A stretch of DNA of 56,444 bases from Thermoanaerobaculia bacterium (GTDB taxonomy: Bacteria > Acidobacteriota > Thermoanaerobaculia > Multivoradales > JAHZIX01): NCBI GenBank assembly GCA_027069135.1, contig JALXFE010000297.1, positions 1-56,444 of the forward strand, read 5' to 3'. Both the position numbers and the translations under genes were made by a program. Of this stretch, positions 36,436 to 45,222 are shown piece by piece (position 1 is the stretch's first letter; each line of letters starts with the position of its first letter). Under the pieces are notes generated by a model. That model was given only the letters and a program-made list of their open reading frames with translations, searched no databases and was not told the origin of the DNA.

Positions 36436-39400
36436 ATGTCTTTTTACGCCGACCTGCACATCCACTCCAAGTACTCCCGTGCCACGAGCCGGGATTGCGA
36501 CCTGGAACACCTTTCCTGGTGGGCCCAACGCAAGGGAATCGCCGTCGTGGCGACGGGGGATTTCACCCATCCGGCGTGGTGGGAGGAGCTGCGAACCAAG
36601 TTGATTCCTGCCGAGCCGGGCCTCTACCGGCTGCGTCCGGAGATCGAGCGGGAGGTGGCCCGGACCCTGCCGGGGATCTGCCGTCGGCCGACTCGTTTTC
36701 TCCTTGAGGTCGAGGTCTCCACCATCTACAAGCGGGGAGACAAGACCCGGAAGATCCACCATCTGATCTACGCCGGCCATATGGAGACGGCGGCTCGATT
36801 CCGAGACAAGTTGGGTTCCATCGGCAACATCGCCTCGGACGGTCGTCCGATCCTCGGTCTCGACTCCCGGCATCTGCTGGAAATCACCCTCGAAAGCGGT
36901 CCCGACGCCTACCTCATCCCGGCCCATATCTGGACCCCATGGTTCGCGGTCCTGGGATCCAAAGGCGGCTTCGACCACATCGCCGAGTGCTACGGGGAGC
37001 TTTCGAACCATATCTTCGCCGTCGAAACCGGCCTCTCGTCGGATCCACCGATGAATTGGCGGGTCTCCCAGCTGGACCGCTACACCCTGGTCAGCAACTC
37101 CGACGCCCACTCCCCGCCGAAACTGGGCCGGGAAGCCTGCGTCTTCGACACGGACATGGACTACTTCGCCATGCGCCAGGCCCTGGAGACCGGTCATTCC
37201 TTCGGAGGAACGGTGGAGTTCTTTCCCGAAGAAGGGAAATACCACCTGGACGGTCATCGGGCGTGCAATATCCGCCTGGAGCCCGAAGAGACCCGGGCCA
37301 GAGACGGTCTGTGTCCGGTTTGCTCCAAGCCTCTGACGGTAGGGGTCATGCACCGGGTCGAAGAGCTCGCCGACCGACCGGAGCCGGAGCCGAGCTCCCG
37401 CCTTCCTTTCCGCTCTCTCGTTCCACTGCCGGAGGTCATGTCGGAGCTGCGAGCCGTCGGGCCCCGCTCGAAAACCGTCACCCAGGCCGTCGCCCGGCTG
37501 GTCGATCGCCTGGGCCCGGAGCTGGAAATCCTCGAATCCCTACCCTTGGAAGATGTCGCTCGGGCCGGGGATTCGCTGGTCGTCGAGGCCCTCTCCCGGC
37601 TTAGATCCGGCAAGGTCCATTGCGAATCCGGCTACGACGGCGAATATGGAATCATCCGTATGTTCGAGCCCGGGGAGTTGGATCGCAGGACCGCGGTAGC
37701 GTCTCTTTTTGAATCTCCTCCACGCCCCGAACCCGCAAAACCCAAAGTCGCGAAATGCCCGCCTCCCACCAAAAAGGGCGAGTCGGCCAAGAAGGGGGCC
37801 CTGTCCGCTCCCTCCAAGAACCTCGAGACATCTGCCCAACAGGGGCTCTTCGATCACCCCCTTCCCCCAGCCAAACCGGAGGCGCCGCCGTCCATCCTCG
37901 ACGCTCTCGATTCTTATCAGAAAGCGGCGGCAGAACACGGCGAGGGTCCTTTGCTCATCGTCGCCGGCCCCGGGACGGGAAAGACCCGGACGTTGACCCA
38001 CCGCCTCGCCTATCTGATCGCCGAGACCGGCGTCCCCCCTCATCAATGCCTGGCCATCACCTTCACCCGTCGGGCTGCCGGTGAGTTGGAGGAGCGCCTC
38101 ACAGCCCTATTGCCCTCGACGGGTGGCGACATCGAGGTCACCACCTTCCATGGCCTGGGCCTGTCGATCCTGCGGCAGCACAGGTTGGAGTTGGGGCTCC
38201 TCGAGGGTTTTCGGGTCGCCGATGAAAAAGCCTGCCTCGAAATCGCTCGCCAGGCCCTTCAAATGCCACCCCGGGGAATTTCCACGCTGCTGGAAAAGCT
38301 GGGACGGATCCGGCGAGATCGGGAGGTGGCCTCCGACGAGGCTGGAGTTCAAGGAGAGCCGGAGGAGCTCCAGATCCACGAACAGATTCGGCGCTACGAA
38401 GAGGCCCTCCGGACTTCCGGAAACGTCGACTTCGATGACCTTCTGATCCTGCCTCTACGCCTCTTCCACGATCATCCGGAGATTCTCGAGGCCTACCGCC
38501 AAAGATTCCGCTGGATCTGTGTCGATGAGTATCAGGATATTGATGCCCTCCAATCACGCCTCCTGCGCTATTTGGCTCCCCCGGGGGCGAACCTCTGCGC
38601 CATCGGCGATCCGGACCAGAGCATCTATCGCTTCCGGGGTGCGGACGTGGGTTGTTTCCTCCGCTTCCAGCAAGACTATGAGAGCGCGAAAGTCGTACAG
38701 TTAGGCCATAACTACCGCTCCAGCTCCACCATCGTCGAGGCTGCAACCCAGGCTATACATCCGGATACGCTGGTACCGGACCGGCACCTCGAATCGAGGC
38801 GTTCGTTGTCCCCGCTACCCATCGTCGTACACCCGGCAGCCTCGGAACGGGGCGAAGCAGAATTCGTGGTGCATACCCTCGAGCGCCTCCTGGGAGGTAC
38901 CTCCTATTTCTCTTTGGATAGCGGTCGGGTCGACTCCACCGATGGGGAGGACTTCTCCTTCGCCGACTTCGCGGTTCTCTACCGCACCCGCAGTCAGGCG
39001 ACGGCTCTGGTCGAGGCTTTCGATCGTTCAGGGATTCCGTTCCAGGCACGATCCCACGACCGGCTCCGGGGGCGTCCGGCGGTCCAGGCCATCCTCGAGG
39101 AGCTCGACCGAGTGGCCGAGCCCAACCCGGGGAACCCGGGGGATCCGACCGGGCTCGAAGAACACTTGGAGATCGCCGTCAATCGCGCCGTCGGCGCCTG
39201 GGCCACCCTGGCCTCCGGTCGCAAGGAGGAATTGGCGAGCGCCTATGATCAGCTGCGCCAAGTAGCCATGGCCTGCGAAGGCGACCGGGAGCGATTCCTG
39301 GCTCAGATCGCCTTGGGGGTCGAAGTCGACACCTGGGATCCGAGAGCCGAGCGGGTCACGCTCATGACCCTCCACGCCGCCAAGGGCCTGGAGTTCCCGG

Positions 39401-39732
39401 TCGTCTTCCTGACCGGCTGCGAGGACGGAATCCTGCCCCTGAGCTTCCCTGGGGACGACGACCCGGAGAGCCTTGCAGAAGAGCGTAGGCTTTTTTTCGT
39501 CGGAATGACCCGGGCTGAATCTCGGCTCTACCTCACGCATGCGCGACGGCGCTTCTGGCGAGGAGAGGTGCGAGAGCAACGGCCGTCCCCCTTCCTTTCC
39601 AGCATCGACGACGGCTTGTTGAAGCGCAGCGACACTCCCACGAAGACCGATTCCGGCGATGATGGGAAGCAAAAGCAGATGAGCCTCTCTGCCGTCCTTC
39701 CGAAGCCGGGGCGGGGAGAATCTCGACCGTAG
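36436..39732 (+). CDS. endonuclease Q-UvrD-type helicase fusion
   Basis: A 1098-residue two-part repair enzyme. Residues 1 to about 415 match endonuclease Q (PHP fold, TIGR00375): DLHIHSKYS (D6, H8, H10), VATGDFTHP, PAHIWTPWFAVLGS, SNSDAHSPPKLGREA and a zinc-binding segment with CNIRL and CPVCSKPL. EndoQ nicks DNA 5' to deaminated bases and abasic sites. After a Lys/Pro-rich linker comes a complete SF1A helicase: GPGTGKT (about 511-517), ITFTRRAAGELEERL, VDEYQDID, GDPDQSIYRFRG, LGHNYRSS, LMTLHAAKGLEF and FFVGMTRAESRLYL. The linker carries QQGLF (468-472), like a beta-clamp-binding motif. ATG 36436 was chosen because the PHP fold starts there. Confidence 0.88.
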   Translation: MSFYADLHIHSKYSRATSRDCDLEHLSWWAQRKGIAVVATGDFTHPAWWEELRTKLIPAEPGLYRLRPEIEREVARTLPGICRRPTRFLLEVEVSTIYKRGDKTRKIHHLIYAGHMETAARFRDKLGSIGNIASDGRPILGLDSRHLLEITLESGPDAYLIPAHIWTPWFAVLGSKGGFDHIAECYGELSNHIFAVETGLSSDPPMNWRVSQLDRYTLVSNSDAHSPPKLGREACVFDTDMDYFAMRQALETGHSFGGTVEFFPEEGKYHLDGHRACNIRLEPEETRARDGLCPVCSKPLTVGVMHRVEELADRPEPEPSSRLPFRSLVPLPEVMSELRAVGPRSKTVTQAVARLVDRLGPELEILESLPLEDVARAGDSLVVEALSRLRSGKVHCESGYDGEYGIIRMFEPGELDRRTAVASLFESPPRPEPAKPKVAKCPPPTKKGESAKKGALSAPSKNLETSAQQGLFDHPLPPAKPEAPPSILDALDSYQKAAAEHGEGPLLIVAGPGTGKTRTLTHRLAYLIAETGVPPHQCLAITFTRRAAGELEERLTALLPSTGGDIEVTTFHGLGLSILRQHRLELGLLEGFRVADEKACLEIARQALQMPPRGISTLLEKLGRIRRDREVASDEAGVQGEPEELQIHEQIRRYEEALRTSGNVDFDDLLILPLRLFHDHPEILEAYRQRFRWICVDEYQDIDALQSRLLRYLAPPGANLCAIGDPDQSIYRFRGADVGCFLRFQQDYESAKVVQLGHNYRSSSTIVEAATQAIHPDTLVPDRHLESRRSLSPLPIVVHPAASERGEAEFVVHTLERLLGGTSYFSLDSGRVDSTDGEDFSFADFAVLYRTRSQATALVEAFDRSGIPFQARSHDRLRGRPAVQAILEELDRVAEPNPGNPGDPTGLEEHLEIAVNRAVGAWATLASGRKEELASAYDQLRQVAMACEGDRERFLAQIALGVEVDTWDPRAERVTLMTLHAAKGLEFPVVFLTGCEDGILPLSFPGDDDPESLAEERRLFFVGMTRAESRLYLTHARRRFWRGEVREQRPSPFLSSIDDGLLKRSDTPTKTDSGDDGKQKQMSLSAVLPKPGRGESRP

Positions 39733-39789
39733 GCCATCGAACCCCGCGCCGCCCCCCCCACTTCCGATGCACTAAGATCCCAGGACGCC

Positions 39790-41478
39790 ATGAACTTTCG
39801 ATTGATCTTTCGAGCCAACCAAAAATTGCTCAAGTACCCCCTCGCGGTCGGAGAATTCATCGTCGGCTCCGCTCCGGATTGCGACCTCCATCTACCCCAC
39901 CCGACCGTCTCCAGCCACCATGCCCGCATTGTCTTCGACGGCCGAAAAGCAAAGATCACAGATTTGGGATCCCGCAACGGAACTCTGGTCGATTCGCACC
40001 GCATCGACTCGGCGGTCACCCTTCGCCCCGGAACGGAGCTCTCCCTGGGCGCCATCACCGGGGGCGTCGAAGCGGTGAGTGACGGGGACCTCCAGGCGGA
40101 GGTCCTCTTGCAAGAGCAGGGAGAGACAGACCCTCCCTGGGGGACGGTTCCCATCGAGATCCTTCCTCGCATGGCCTTTGGCATGGAGAGGTTCTTCGTC
40201 GAGCATCTGCCATCCATCCTGGACTCCGTTCTCGAAGGCGCCAACGCCGTCGAAATCGCCCAGCAGGTCGGTTCCCGGATCTGCCAATCCCTGCCGATCA
40301 CTCGTCTTCAGATCCTCAGGGTCCACGAGCGCGGTGAGGCCCTCGCCTTTTCAGCCAGTAGCCCCGGTGGAGGCTCCCCACGAGGCGCTCCGACCCAGGT
40401 GGAGCATGGAACCCTCATTCTTCGAGTGTGGTCTGAGGCGACCTCCGCGGAGCATGACTACACCTTCCTCTTGGAGACCGCAGCACAGGTCATCGAGCTG
40501 GCAAATCGTCGGCCCAGGACAAACACTCCTCCGACTCTCCGCAAGAAACAAAAGGCCCCCGATCTCCCCAACCCGCCGACCGTAGATCCCTACGTTCAAG
40601 AGGTCTATCGACAGGCGGCGCGGGTCGCTCGGGGACGCATCAGCGTCTTGATCCAGGGGGAATCCGGGACTGGAAAAGAGCTTCTGGCTCGCTATATGCA
40701 CGAGTGCTCGGCCAAGGAGAAATTCATCGCCCTCAACTGTGCAGCGCTGCCCAGAGATCTGCTGGAGCTCGAGCTCTTCGGCATCGAACGCGCGGTCGCG
40801 ACCGGTGTCGATGCTCGCCCCGGGAAGTTCGAACAGGCCGACGGTGGAACCCTCTTCCTGGACGAGATCGGAGATATGGGGCTCGAAACCCAGGCCAAGA
40901 TTCTTCGGGTCCTCCAAGAACAGGAGGTCTATCGTCTGGGCGGCGACCAACCACGCCCGGCCCGGGTTCGGGTGATCGCCGCCACCAACCGTGAGATCGA
41001 CGATATGGTCCGGGCGGATGAATTTCGCCGGGACCTCTACCACCGCATCGCGGCATGGGTCGTCGAGTTGCCCCCTCTGCGGCGGCGGATCGGAGATATT
41101 CCCAACCTCGCAGCGTTCTTTCTCTCTCGGGAGGCAGACCTCCAAGGCCTGCAACCGGCGGGGATCTCCCGGGCTGCCATGGAGGAGCTGACCGCCCACA
41201 GCTGGCCGGGAAATATTCGCGAGCTGCGCAGCGCCGTCGCCCGTGCCTGCCTCTTCCTCGAGAATGGAGAGCTGGTCGAAAGCCAGCATCTTTGGCGCAG
41301 CCTACGGCGAAGAATGGAAGGTCCACCGCGGACCTTGAGGGAACGCCTGAACCGGTTCGAGAAACGACAAATTCAACAGGCTCTCAAGTCTACCCAGGGC
41401 GACGCGGTGAGCGCGGCCAAGCGGCTGGGGGTGAGCCGTGCGACGATCTACCGGCGCATGAAGGTCTTGGGGATCTAA
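39790..41478 (+). CDS. FHA-domain sigma-54-type AAA activator with degenerate GAFTGA loop
   Basis: A 562-residue regulator. An N-terminal FHA domain (about 1-95; VGSAPDCDLHLPHPTVSSHHARI, quoted in part as SSHHARI and LGSRNGTLV) recognises phosphothreonine. A middle region of about 150 residues resembles a degenerate GAF sensor. The AAA+ domain (about 255-490) has GESGTGKE, GTLFLDEIG and the R-finger region FRRDLYHRI; the C-terminus has a Fis-type HTH (AAKRLGVSRATIYRRM). The sigma-54-contacting GAFTGA loop is replaced by AVATGV, lacking the critical Phe. It probably reads signals from Ser/Thr kinases such as the one at 20672. Its stop overlaps the MtaB stop by 4 bp. Confidence 0.88.
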   Translation: MNFRLIFRANQKLLKYPLAVGEFIVGSAPDCDLHLPHPTVSSHHARIVFDGRKAKITDLGSRNGTLVDSHRIDSAVTLRPGTELSLGAITGGVEAVSDGDLQAEVLLQEQGETDPPWGTVPIEILPRMAFGMERFFVEHLPSILDSVLEGANAVEIAQQVGSRICQSLPITRLQILRVHERGEALAFSASSPGGGSPRGAPTQVEHGTLILRVWSEATSAEHDYTFLLETAAQVIELANRRPRTNTPPTLRKKQKAPDLPNPPTVDPYVQEVYRQAARVARGRISVLIQGESGTGKELLARYMHECSAKEKFIALNCAALPRDLLELELFGIERAVATGVDARPGKFEQADGGTLFLDEIGDMGLETQAKILRVLQEQEVYRLGGDQPRPARVRVIAATNREIDDMVRADEFRRDLYHRIAAWVVELPPLRRRIGDIPNLAAFFLSREADLQGLQPAGISRAAMEELTAHSWPGNIRELRSAVARACLFLENGELVESQHLWRSLRRRMEGPPRTLRERLNRFEKRQIQQALKSTQGDAVSAAKRLGVSRATIYRRMKVLGI

Positions 41479-42728
41479 GGACAACGACCCAGAACGCCCC
41501 CCTCCGTCACCGCGGTCAGCTCCGCCGACAAGAGCCGATTGACGAGGGTCTCGTCACTGTGGGCAAAGACGCGCACGTAGTTGTCGGTCAGCCCCTGCCA
41601 AAGGCCATCCTTCGATACCTCAAAGAGGACTTCCTGACGAGATCCGACCTGCGAAGCCCAGAAGCGCCGCTCACCTTCCTGGGCAGCCGCCAGCATGAGA
41701 GTCATTCGTCCCTTCACGACTCGAGCTTCGACAAAGCCCGGCATCTGCGCTGCGGTGGTACCGGGCCTCGAGGAATAAGGGAAAATATGAGCTTTGGCGA
41801 AGGCTACGTCGCCAACGAAGGAGAGACTTTGCTCGAACTCTTCTTCGGTCTCGCCCGGAAACCCCACGATCACGTCGGTGGTCACCGCGACCCCGGGGAC
41901 CGCAGCCCGGACCTCCTCGACGAGCTCTTTGAACTGCTCGGCGGTATAGGGACGACGCATCCGCCGCAGGGTGGCGTCGCAGCCACTCTGCAACGAGAAA
42001 TGGAGATGGCGGCAGAGCCGCCGGTCCTGGAATAGCGCCAGCAACCGTCGGTCCAGCTGCCACGGGGCGATGGACGTCAAGCGGAGGCGCTCGACGCTCG
42101 TCTCTTCCAACATCGCTCGCACAAGATCGAAGAGGCGATGGTCGCCCTCCCGGTAGGCAGAGATCTGCACCCCGGTGACGACGACCTCCCGGTAGCCACC
42201 CTCCGTCAGAGCTCGGACTTCCGCCACGCAATCCTCGAGGGACCGGCTCCGGTGTCCGCCACGGGTGAAGGGGATGATGCAAAAGGAGCAGCGCATGTTG
42301 CAGCCGTCCTCCACCTTGACCAGGCCTCGCGTGTTACCAAAGCTCAAAGGGACATAGGGAATCGGCAGCGCAGCCGCCGTTGAAGCCACGCCGAAGGCCT
42401 CTTCCACGATCGCCACCAGGTCGTCCTTTCGCTGATTCGGTACCACCAGGTCGACCGCCGCCAAGGCTGCAGCCCGCTCCGGATCTTCGTTCACATAGCA
42501 GCCGGTCAGCACGGTCTTGAGGCCGGGGTTGGCCCGCTTGCCTCGGCGAGCGACCTTGCGGGAGGTCCGGGCGGCGCCGTGGGTCACCGTACAGGTATTG
42601 ACGACTTGCACCTCCGCTTTTTCCAAGCAGCCGACGATTTCATGGCCGGCAGCCAAAAACTGCCGAGCGATCTTCTCGAGCTCGGCCTGGTTCAGCTTGC
42701 AACCCAGATTGGTCAGATAGATGTGCAT
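41475..42728 (-). CDS. mtaB: MtaB-like tRNA methylthiotransferase (radical SAM)
   Basis: A ~417-residue MiaB-family enzyme. The N-terminal domain has NLGCKLNQAE and NTCTVTHGAARTSRK, with three cysteines for the auxiliary cluster (including LTGCYVNEDP). The radical-SAM motif is CNMRCSFC. A TRAM-like C-terminal region follows. The TCTVT and SRK pattern fits MtaB, which makes ms2t6A37 in tRNA, better than MiaB or RimO. I use the ATG at 42728, at which the conserved domain begins (MHIYLTNLGCK); upstream codons to 42809 are unconvincing. The start lies just downstream of the Cds6-like stop (18-bp gap). Confidence 0.87.
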   Translation of the reverse strand: MHIYLTNLGCKLNQAELEKIARQFLAAGHEIVGCLEKAEVQVVNTCTVTHGAARTSRKVARRGKRANPGLKTVLTGCYVNEDPERAAALAAVDLVVPNQRKDDLVAIVEEAFGVASTAAALPIPYVPLSFGNTRGLVKVEDGCNMRCSFCIIPFTRGGHRSRSLEDCVAEVRALTEGGYREVVVTGVQISAYREGDHRLFDLVRAMLEETSVERLRLTSIAPWQLDRRLLALFQDRRLCRHLHFSLQSGCDATLRRMRRPYTAEQFKELVEEVRAAVPGVAVTTDVIVGFPGETEEEFEQSLSFVGDVAFAKAHIFPYSSRPGTTAAQMPGFVEARVVKGRMTLMLAAAQEGERRFWASQVGSRQEVLFEVSKDGLWQGLTDNYVRVFAHSDETLVNRLLSAELTAVTEGGVLGRCP

Positions 42729-42745
42729 AGACCCTGAAGAGACGT

Positions 42746-43384
42746 CTAGAGGTTGGCTTGAGTGGAGGGCAAGAGTGGGAGCTTGGACTCCTCTCGCTGG
42801 ATCTTCCAACGCCCGTTCTCTCGGATCAGCTCCAGCACCTTGAGCACCGTATCCTGATAGGTGTCGGAGCGATAGTGCTGGATGAATTGGGCGCGGTATT
42901 GGTGCTCACTCAAAGCGGTGATCTCCCGAGCTTCGATATCGATGGTGATGAAGGCCGGAGCCACCAGACGCACACGCCGTTGTTCTTCCCAGGCCCTACG
43001 ATCCAGGTTCTCGGGAACCTCGAAGTCTTTAGCGTAGAAGGATAGGTAGTCGTCGACCTTCTGCCGCCACCAAGCCAGCAACCAGCGGTCAACGGTCTCG
43101 AGGATCTCGACCTCGTCGGTAGCCCTCAACAGCCTAAAGGGAGCCAAAGGTAGACCCTCCGGCTCGGCGGGCGGCAGCGGCTCCTGCGGCGTGACCAGGG
43201 AAGAGGAATCCGGAAGTGGCTCCGGTACTTGTACGAGGTCCGGCCCTTGCCGGAGAGGAGCCGAGGCGTCGGCGGTGCCCTGGAGGCTCGGCAAGAGTAG
43301 AAACATCGCAACGAGGAACGAGGCCCCGCGCCTACACGAGACAAAGTCAGCAGCTTTCAAGGAAACGTTTCCTGATCTCGGCAT
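42746..43384 (-). CDS. secreted Cds6-like NTF2-fold protein
   Basis: A 212-residue exported protein. A signal-like hydrophobic segment lies at about residues 20-38 (FLVAMFLLLPSL), followed by a Pro-rich stretch, then an NTF2-like domain at about 85-205: VDRWLLAWWRQKVDDYLSFYA, RRVRLVAPAFITIDI, YRAQFIQHYRSD and NGRWKIQREESK. This is the pattern of the Cds6 C-terminal domain found with L,D-transpeptidases, although no transpeptidase domain is present. It is likely to act in the envelope. It is co-directional with mtaB, 17 bp upstream. Confidence 0.75.
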   Translation of the reverse strand: MPRSGNVSLKAADFVSCRRGASFLVAMFLLLPSLQGTADASAPLRQGPDLVQVPEPLPDSSSLVTPQEPLPPAEPEGLPLAPFRLLRATDEVEILETVDRWLLAWWRQKVDDYLSFYAKDFEVPENLDRRAWEEQRRVRLVAPAFITIDIEAREITALSEHQYRAQFIQHYRSDTYQDTVLKVLELIRENGRWKIQREESKLPLLPSTQANL

Positions 43385-43690
43385 GGTCTATTCCAAACGA
43401 TAGTGGCGGTCTTCCCAAGAGGATAAGGCGCTCAAGGCTCATTCCCACCCTCGGCTCATACCGCTGAGTCCAACCCGAACCACCCACTCGACATCTCAAA
43501 ATATATTTTAGCTCATCAGAAACCTAAAGGACTTCTTGTTCTCAAAGAGCGAGTACTCGGGAGAATGCCGGACAATAGGCTGACAGCATATTCCAACGAG
43601 AGGCGCCGGACAATGCACAACAGGACCCAGAGCTTGCCGAGCTACGATACGCTGCGCTGACCCCCTCTTGGACGAAAGGATCCCCCAGGT
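43385..43690. other. divergent intergenic region
   Basis: A 306-bp gap between the Cds6-like gene and the alpha/beta hydrolase gene. It contains an AT-rich stretch (AAAATATATTTTAG near 43498) and the decamer GCCGGACAAT twice (43567-43576 and 43604-43613). The 65-codon reading frame at 43508-43705 on the minus strand has no recognisable content, so I do not call it. No clear promoter pair was found. Confidence 0.4.
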
Positions 43691-44476
43691 TTGATTCGCC
43701 AGCAATTCATCTCTGACGCCCTACTGCGTGAAAGCGGAGCTCCCGCACCGGCAGCCCCCGTCCTCTATATCCACGGCCTTGGAGAGTCTGCTCTCTGCTT
43801 CGAGGATCTCCTGCGACATCCACGCCTAGCCGCCTATCGCCACCTCGCCCCGGATCTTCCCGGGTATGGCAAGAGCCCCTGGTCCCGAGTCCCCCGACGA
43901 TTGGAGGAACAGGCCGAATGGCTCGGTCAGTGGCTCCGGGAGTCCATCGACGAGCCAGTCGTCGTCCTCGGGCACTCCATGGGGGGCGTGATCGGCCTCA
44001 TGCTCGCCGAGCGACACCCGAATCAAGTCCGTGCCTTCTTCAATGTCGAGGGGAATATCTCGTTGGAGGACTGCGGCTTTAGCGGCCCCATCGCGGCCTT
44101 CGACCGCCAGGAATTCTTAGAGGTTGGGCTGCAAAGGACCTTGGAGGCCATTTACCGCGACGGTCTTAAAGACGCGGCCTTGCGACGCTATTTCGTCAGC
44201 ATGTGTCTCTGCGACCCTCGGCTTCTCCACCTCCACAGCGAGGAACTGGTGGCTCTTTCGAGGGGCGAAGAGCTCGCCTCCCGCCTCAGCGCTTTGAAGA
44301 TCCCACAGCTTTATCTCCGAGGAGACCCGAGAGGAACCCAGAGCTACTCCCGGTCTTTACTGAACGGTGCCGGCGTACCCACGAAGAGGGTCTTGGACGC
44401 GGGTCATTGGCCCTTCCTGGACCAGCCGGAGGCCTTTGTGGAAACTTTCCTGGAATTCCTCGGAAGCCTGGACTGA
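43691..44476 (+). CDS. alpha/beta hydrolase
   Basis: A 261-residue alpha/beta-hydrolase fold protein. The oxyanion region is YIHGLGESA, the nucleophile elbow is GHSMGG (S near residue 98), and the late histidine is in VLDAGHWPFLDQPEAFV. The acid is probably the Asp in LYLRGDPRG. Family members are esterases, lipases or epoxide hydrolases; the substrate is unknown. The start is TTG at 43691, with AAAGGA about 9 nt upstream; no ATG in the frame fits the N-terminal fold as well. It converges on the PPTase gene, 8 bp away, and may serve the same pathway. Confidence 0.85.
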   Translation: MIRQQFISDALLRESGAPAPAAPVLYIHGLGESALCFEDLLRHPRLAAYRHLAPDLPGYGKSPWSRVPRRLEEQAEWLGQWLRESIDEPVVVLGHSMGGVIGLMLAERHPNQVRAFFNVEGNISLEDCGFSGPIAAFDRQEFLEVGLQRTLEAIYRDGLKDAALRRYFVSMCLCDPRLLHLHSEELVALSRGEELASRLSALKIPQLYLRGDPRGTQSYSRSLLNGAGVPTKRVLDAGHWPFLDQPEAFVETFLEFLGSLD

Positions 44477-44484
44477 GCGCTCGT

Positions 44485-45222
44485 TCAGACGGTCCAGTCC
44501 CGGCTTACCACGCGCACCCGGGGCGAAGGAGCCGCCAGCGCTCCGACATAGCCGGGAGCCGGCTCCAGATGCACCATGCTCCAACGGGCGGCGGCACGGG
44601 TATCCCCGTCGGCACAGAGCATTCGGGCGGGTTCCCCCGGAACCAAGGTCACATCGAAGCTATCGAGAGCCATGGACAGGCCATCCCCGGTAGCCTTGAT
44701 ATAGGCTTCCTTGCGGGTCCAGCAGTTGAAGAAGGCATCCGATTGGGATTCTGCGGAGACCCCCCGCAGGGCGAGACGCTCCGGCACGGAGAAGAAGCGC
44801 TCAGCGATGTCCTGCGCTCCCGGCAACTCCCGGAGGTGCTCGACATCGATTCCCAACTCCAGACGGCGACCGAAGCCATAGAGAGCCAGCTCGCTCGAAT
44901 GGGACAGGTTGAAGCTCAGGTCCTCGCTCCAACCCACGGCCAGAGCTGGCTTTCCCTTATCGCCGTAGCTGAAGGAGAGGGATCGGGGCTCGACGCCCAA
45001 ATACGATCCCAGGATGGACCTCAAGACCCCCCGTCCGACGATGAACCGCCGCCGGTGACGATCGAAACGGAAACGATAGGCGCGATCCAACTCGTCTTGG
45101 GCCAACAGCGCTTCTAACGCTCCTACCTTCTCGGGCGGCTGATTCAAAGAAACCGCCCAAACGTGTACCTCCTCACCCTCGGGTAGGGAGAGGGAAGTCC
45201 CTGGCCCCGAAGGCTCACTCAA
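44485..45222 (-). CDS. Sfp-type 4'-phosphopantetheinyl transferase
   Basis: A ~245-residue enzyme transferring phosphopantetheine from CoA to carrier-protein serines. The diagnostic motifs are LELGIDVEHL (Mg ligands) and FFNCWTRKEAYIKATGDG (WxxKEA). It is about the length of Sfp-type, broad-range enzymes rather than AcpS. I place the start at TTG 45222, overlapping the thioesterase stop (TTGA), with GGAAGGGG upstream; the open frame to 45369 runs back through the thioesterase in another frame. It is co-transcribed with the type II thioesterase. It could activate the ACP at 27511 or carriers elsewhere. Confidence 0.9.
   Translation of the reverse strand: MSEPSGPGTSLSLPEGEEVHVWAVSLNQPPEKVGALEALLAQDELDRAYRFRFDRHRRRFIVGRGVLRSILGSYLGVEPRSLSFSYGDKGKPALAVGWSEDLSFNLSHSSELALYGFGRRLELGIDVEHLRELPGAQDIAERFFSVPERLALRGVSAESQSDAFFNCWTRKEAYIKATGDGLSMALDSFDVTLVPGEPARMLCADGDTRAAARWSMVHLEPAPGYVGALAAPSPRVRVVSRDWTV

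Noticed and set aside
43508-43705. 65-codon minus-strand frame between the Cds6-like and hydrolase genes
   Set aside because: No ribosome-binding site or familiar motif, and it overlaps the start of the hydrolase gene.
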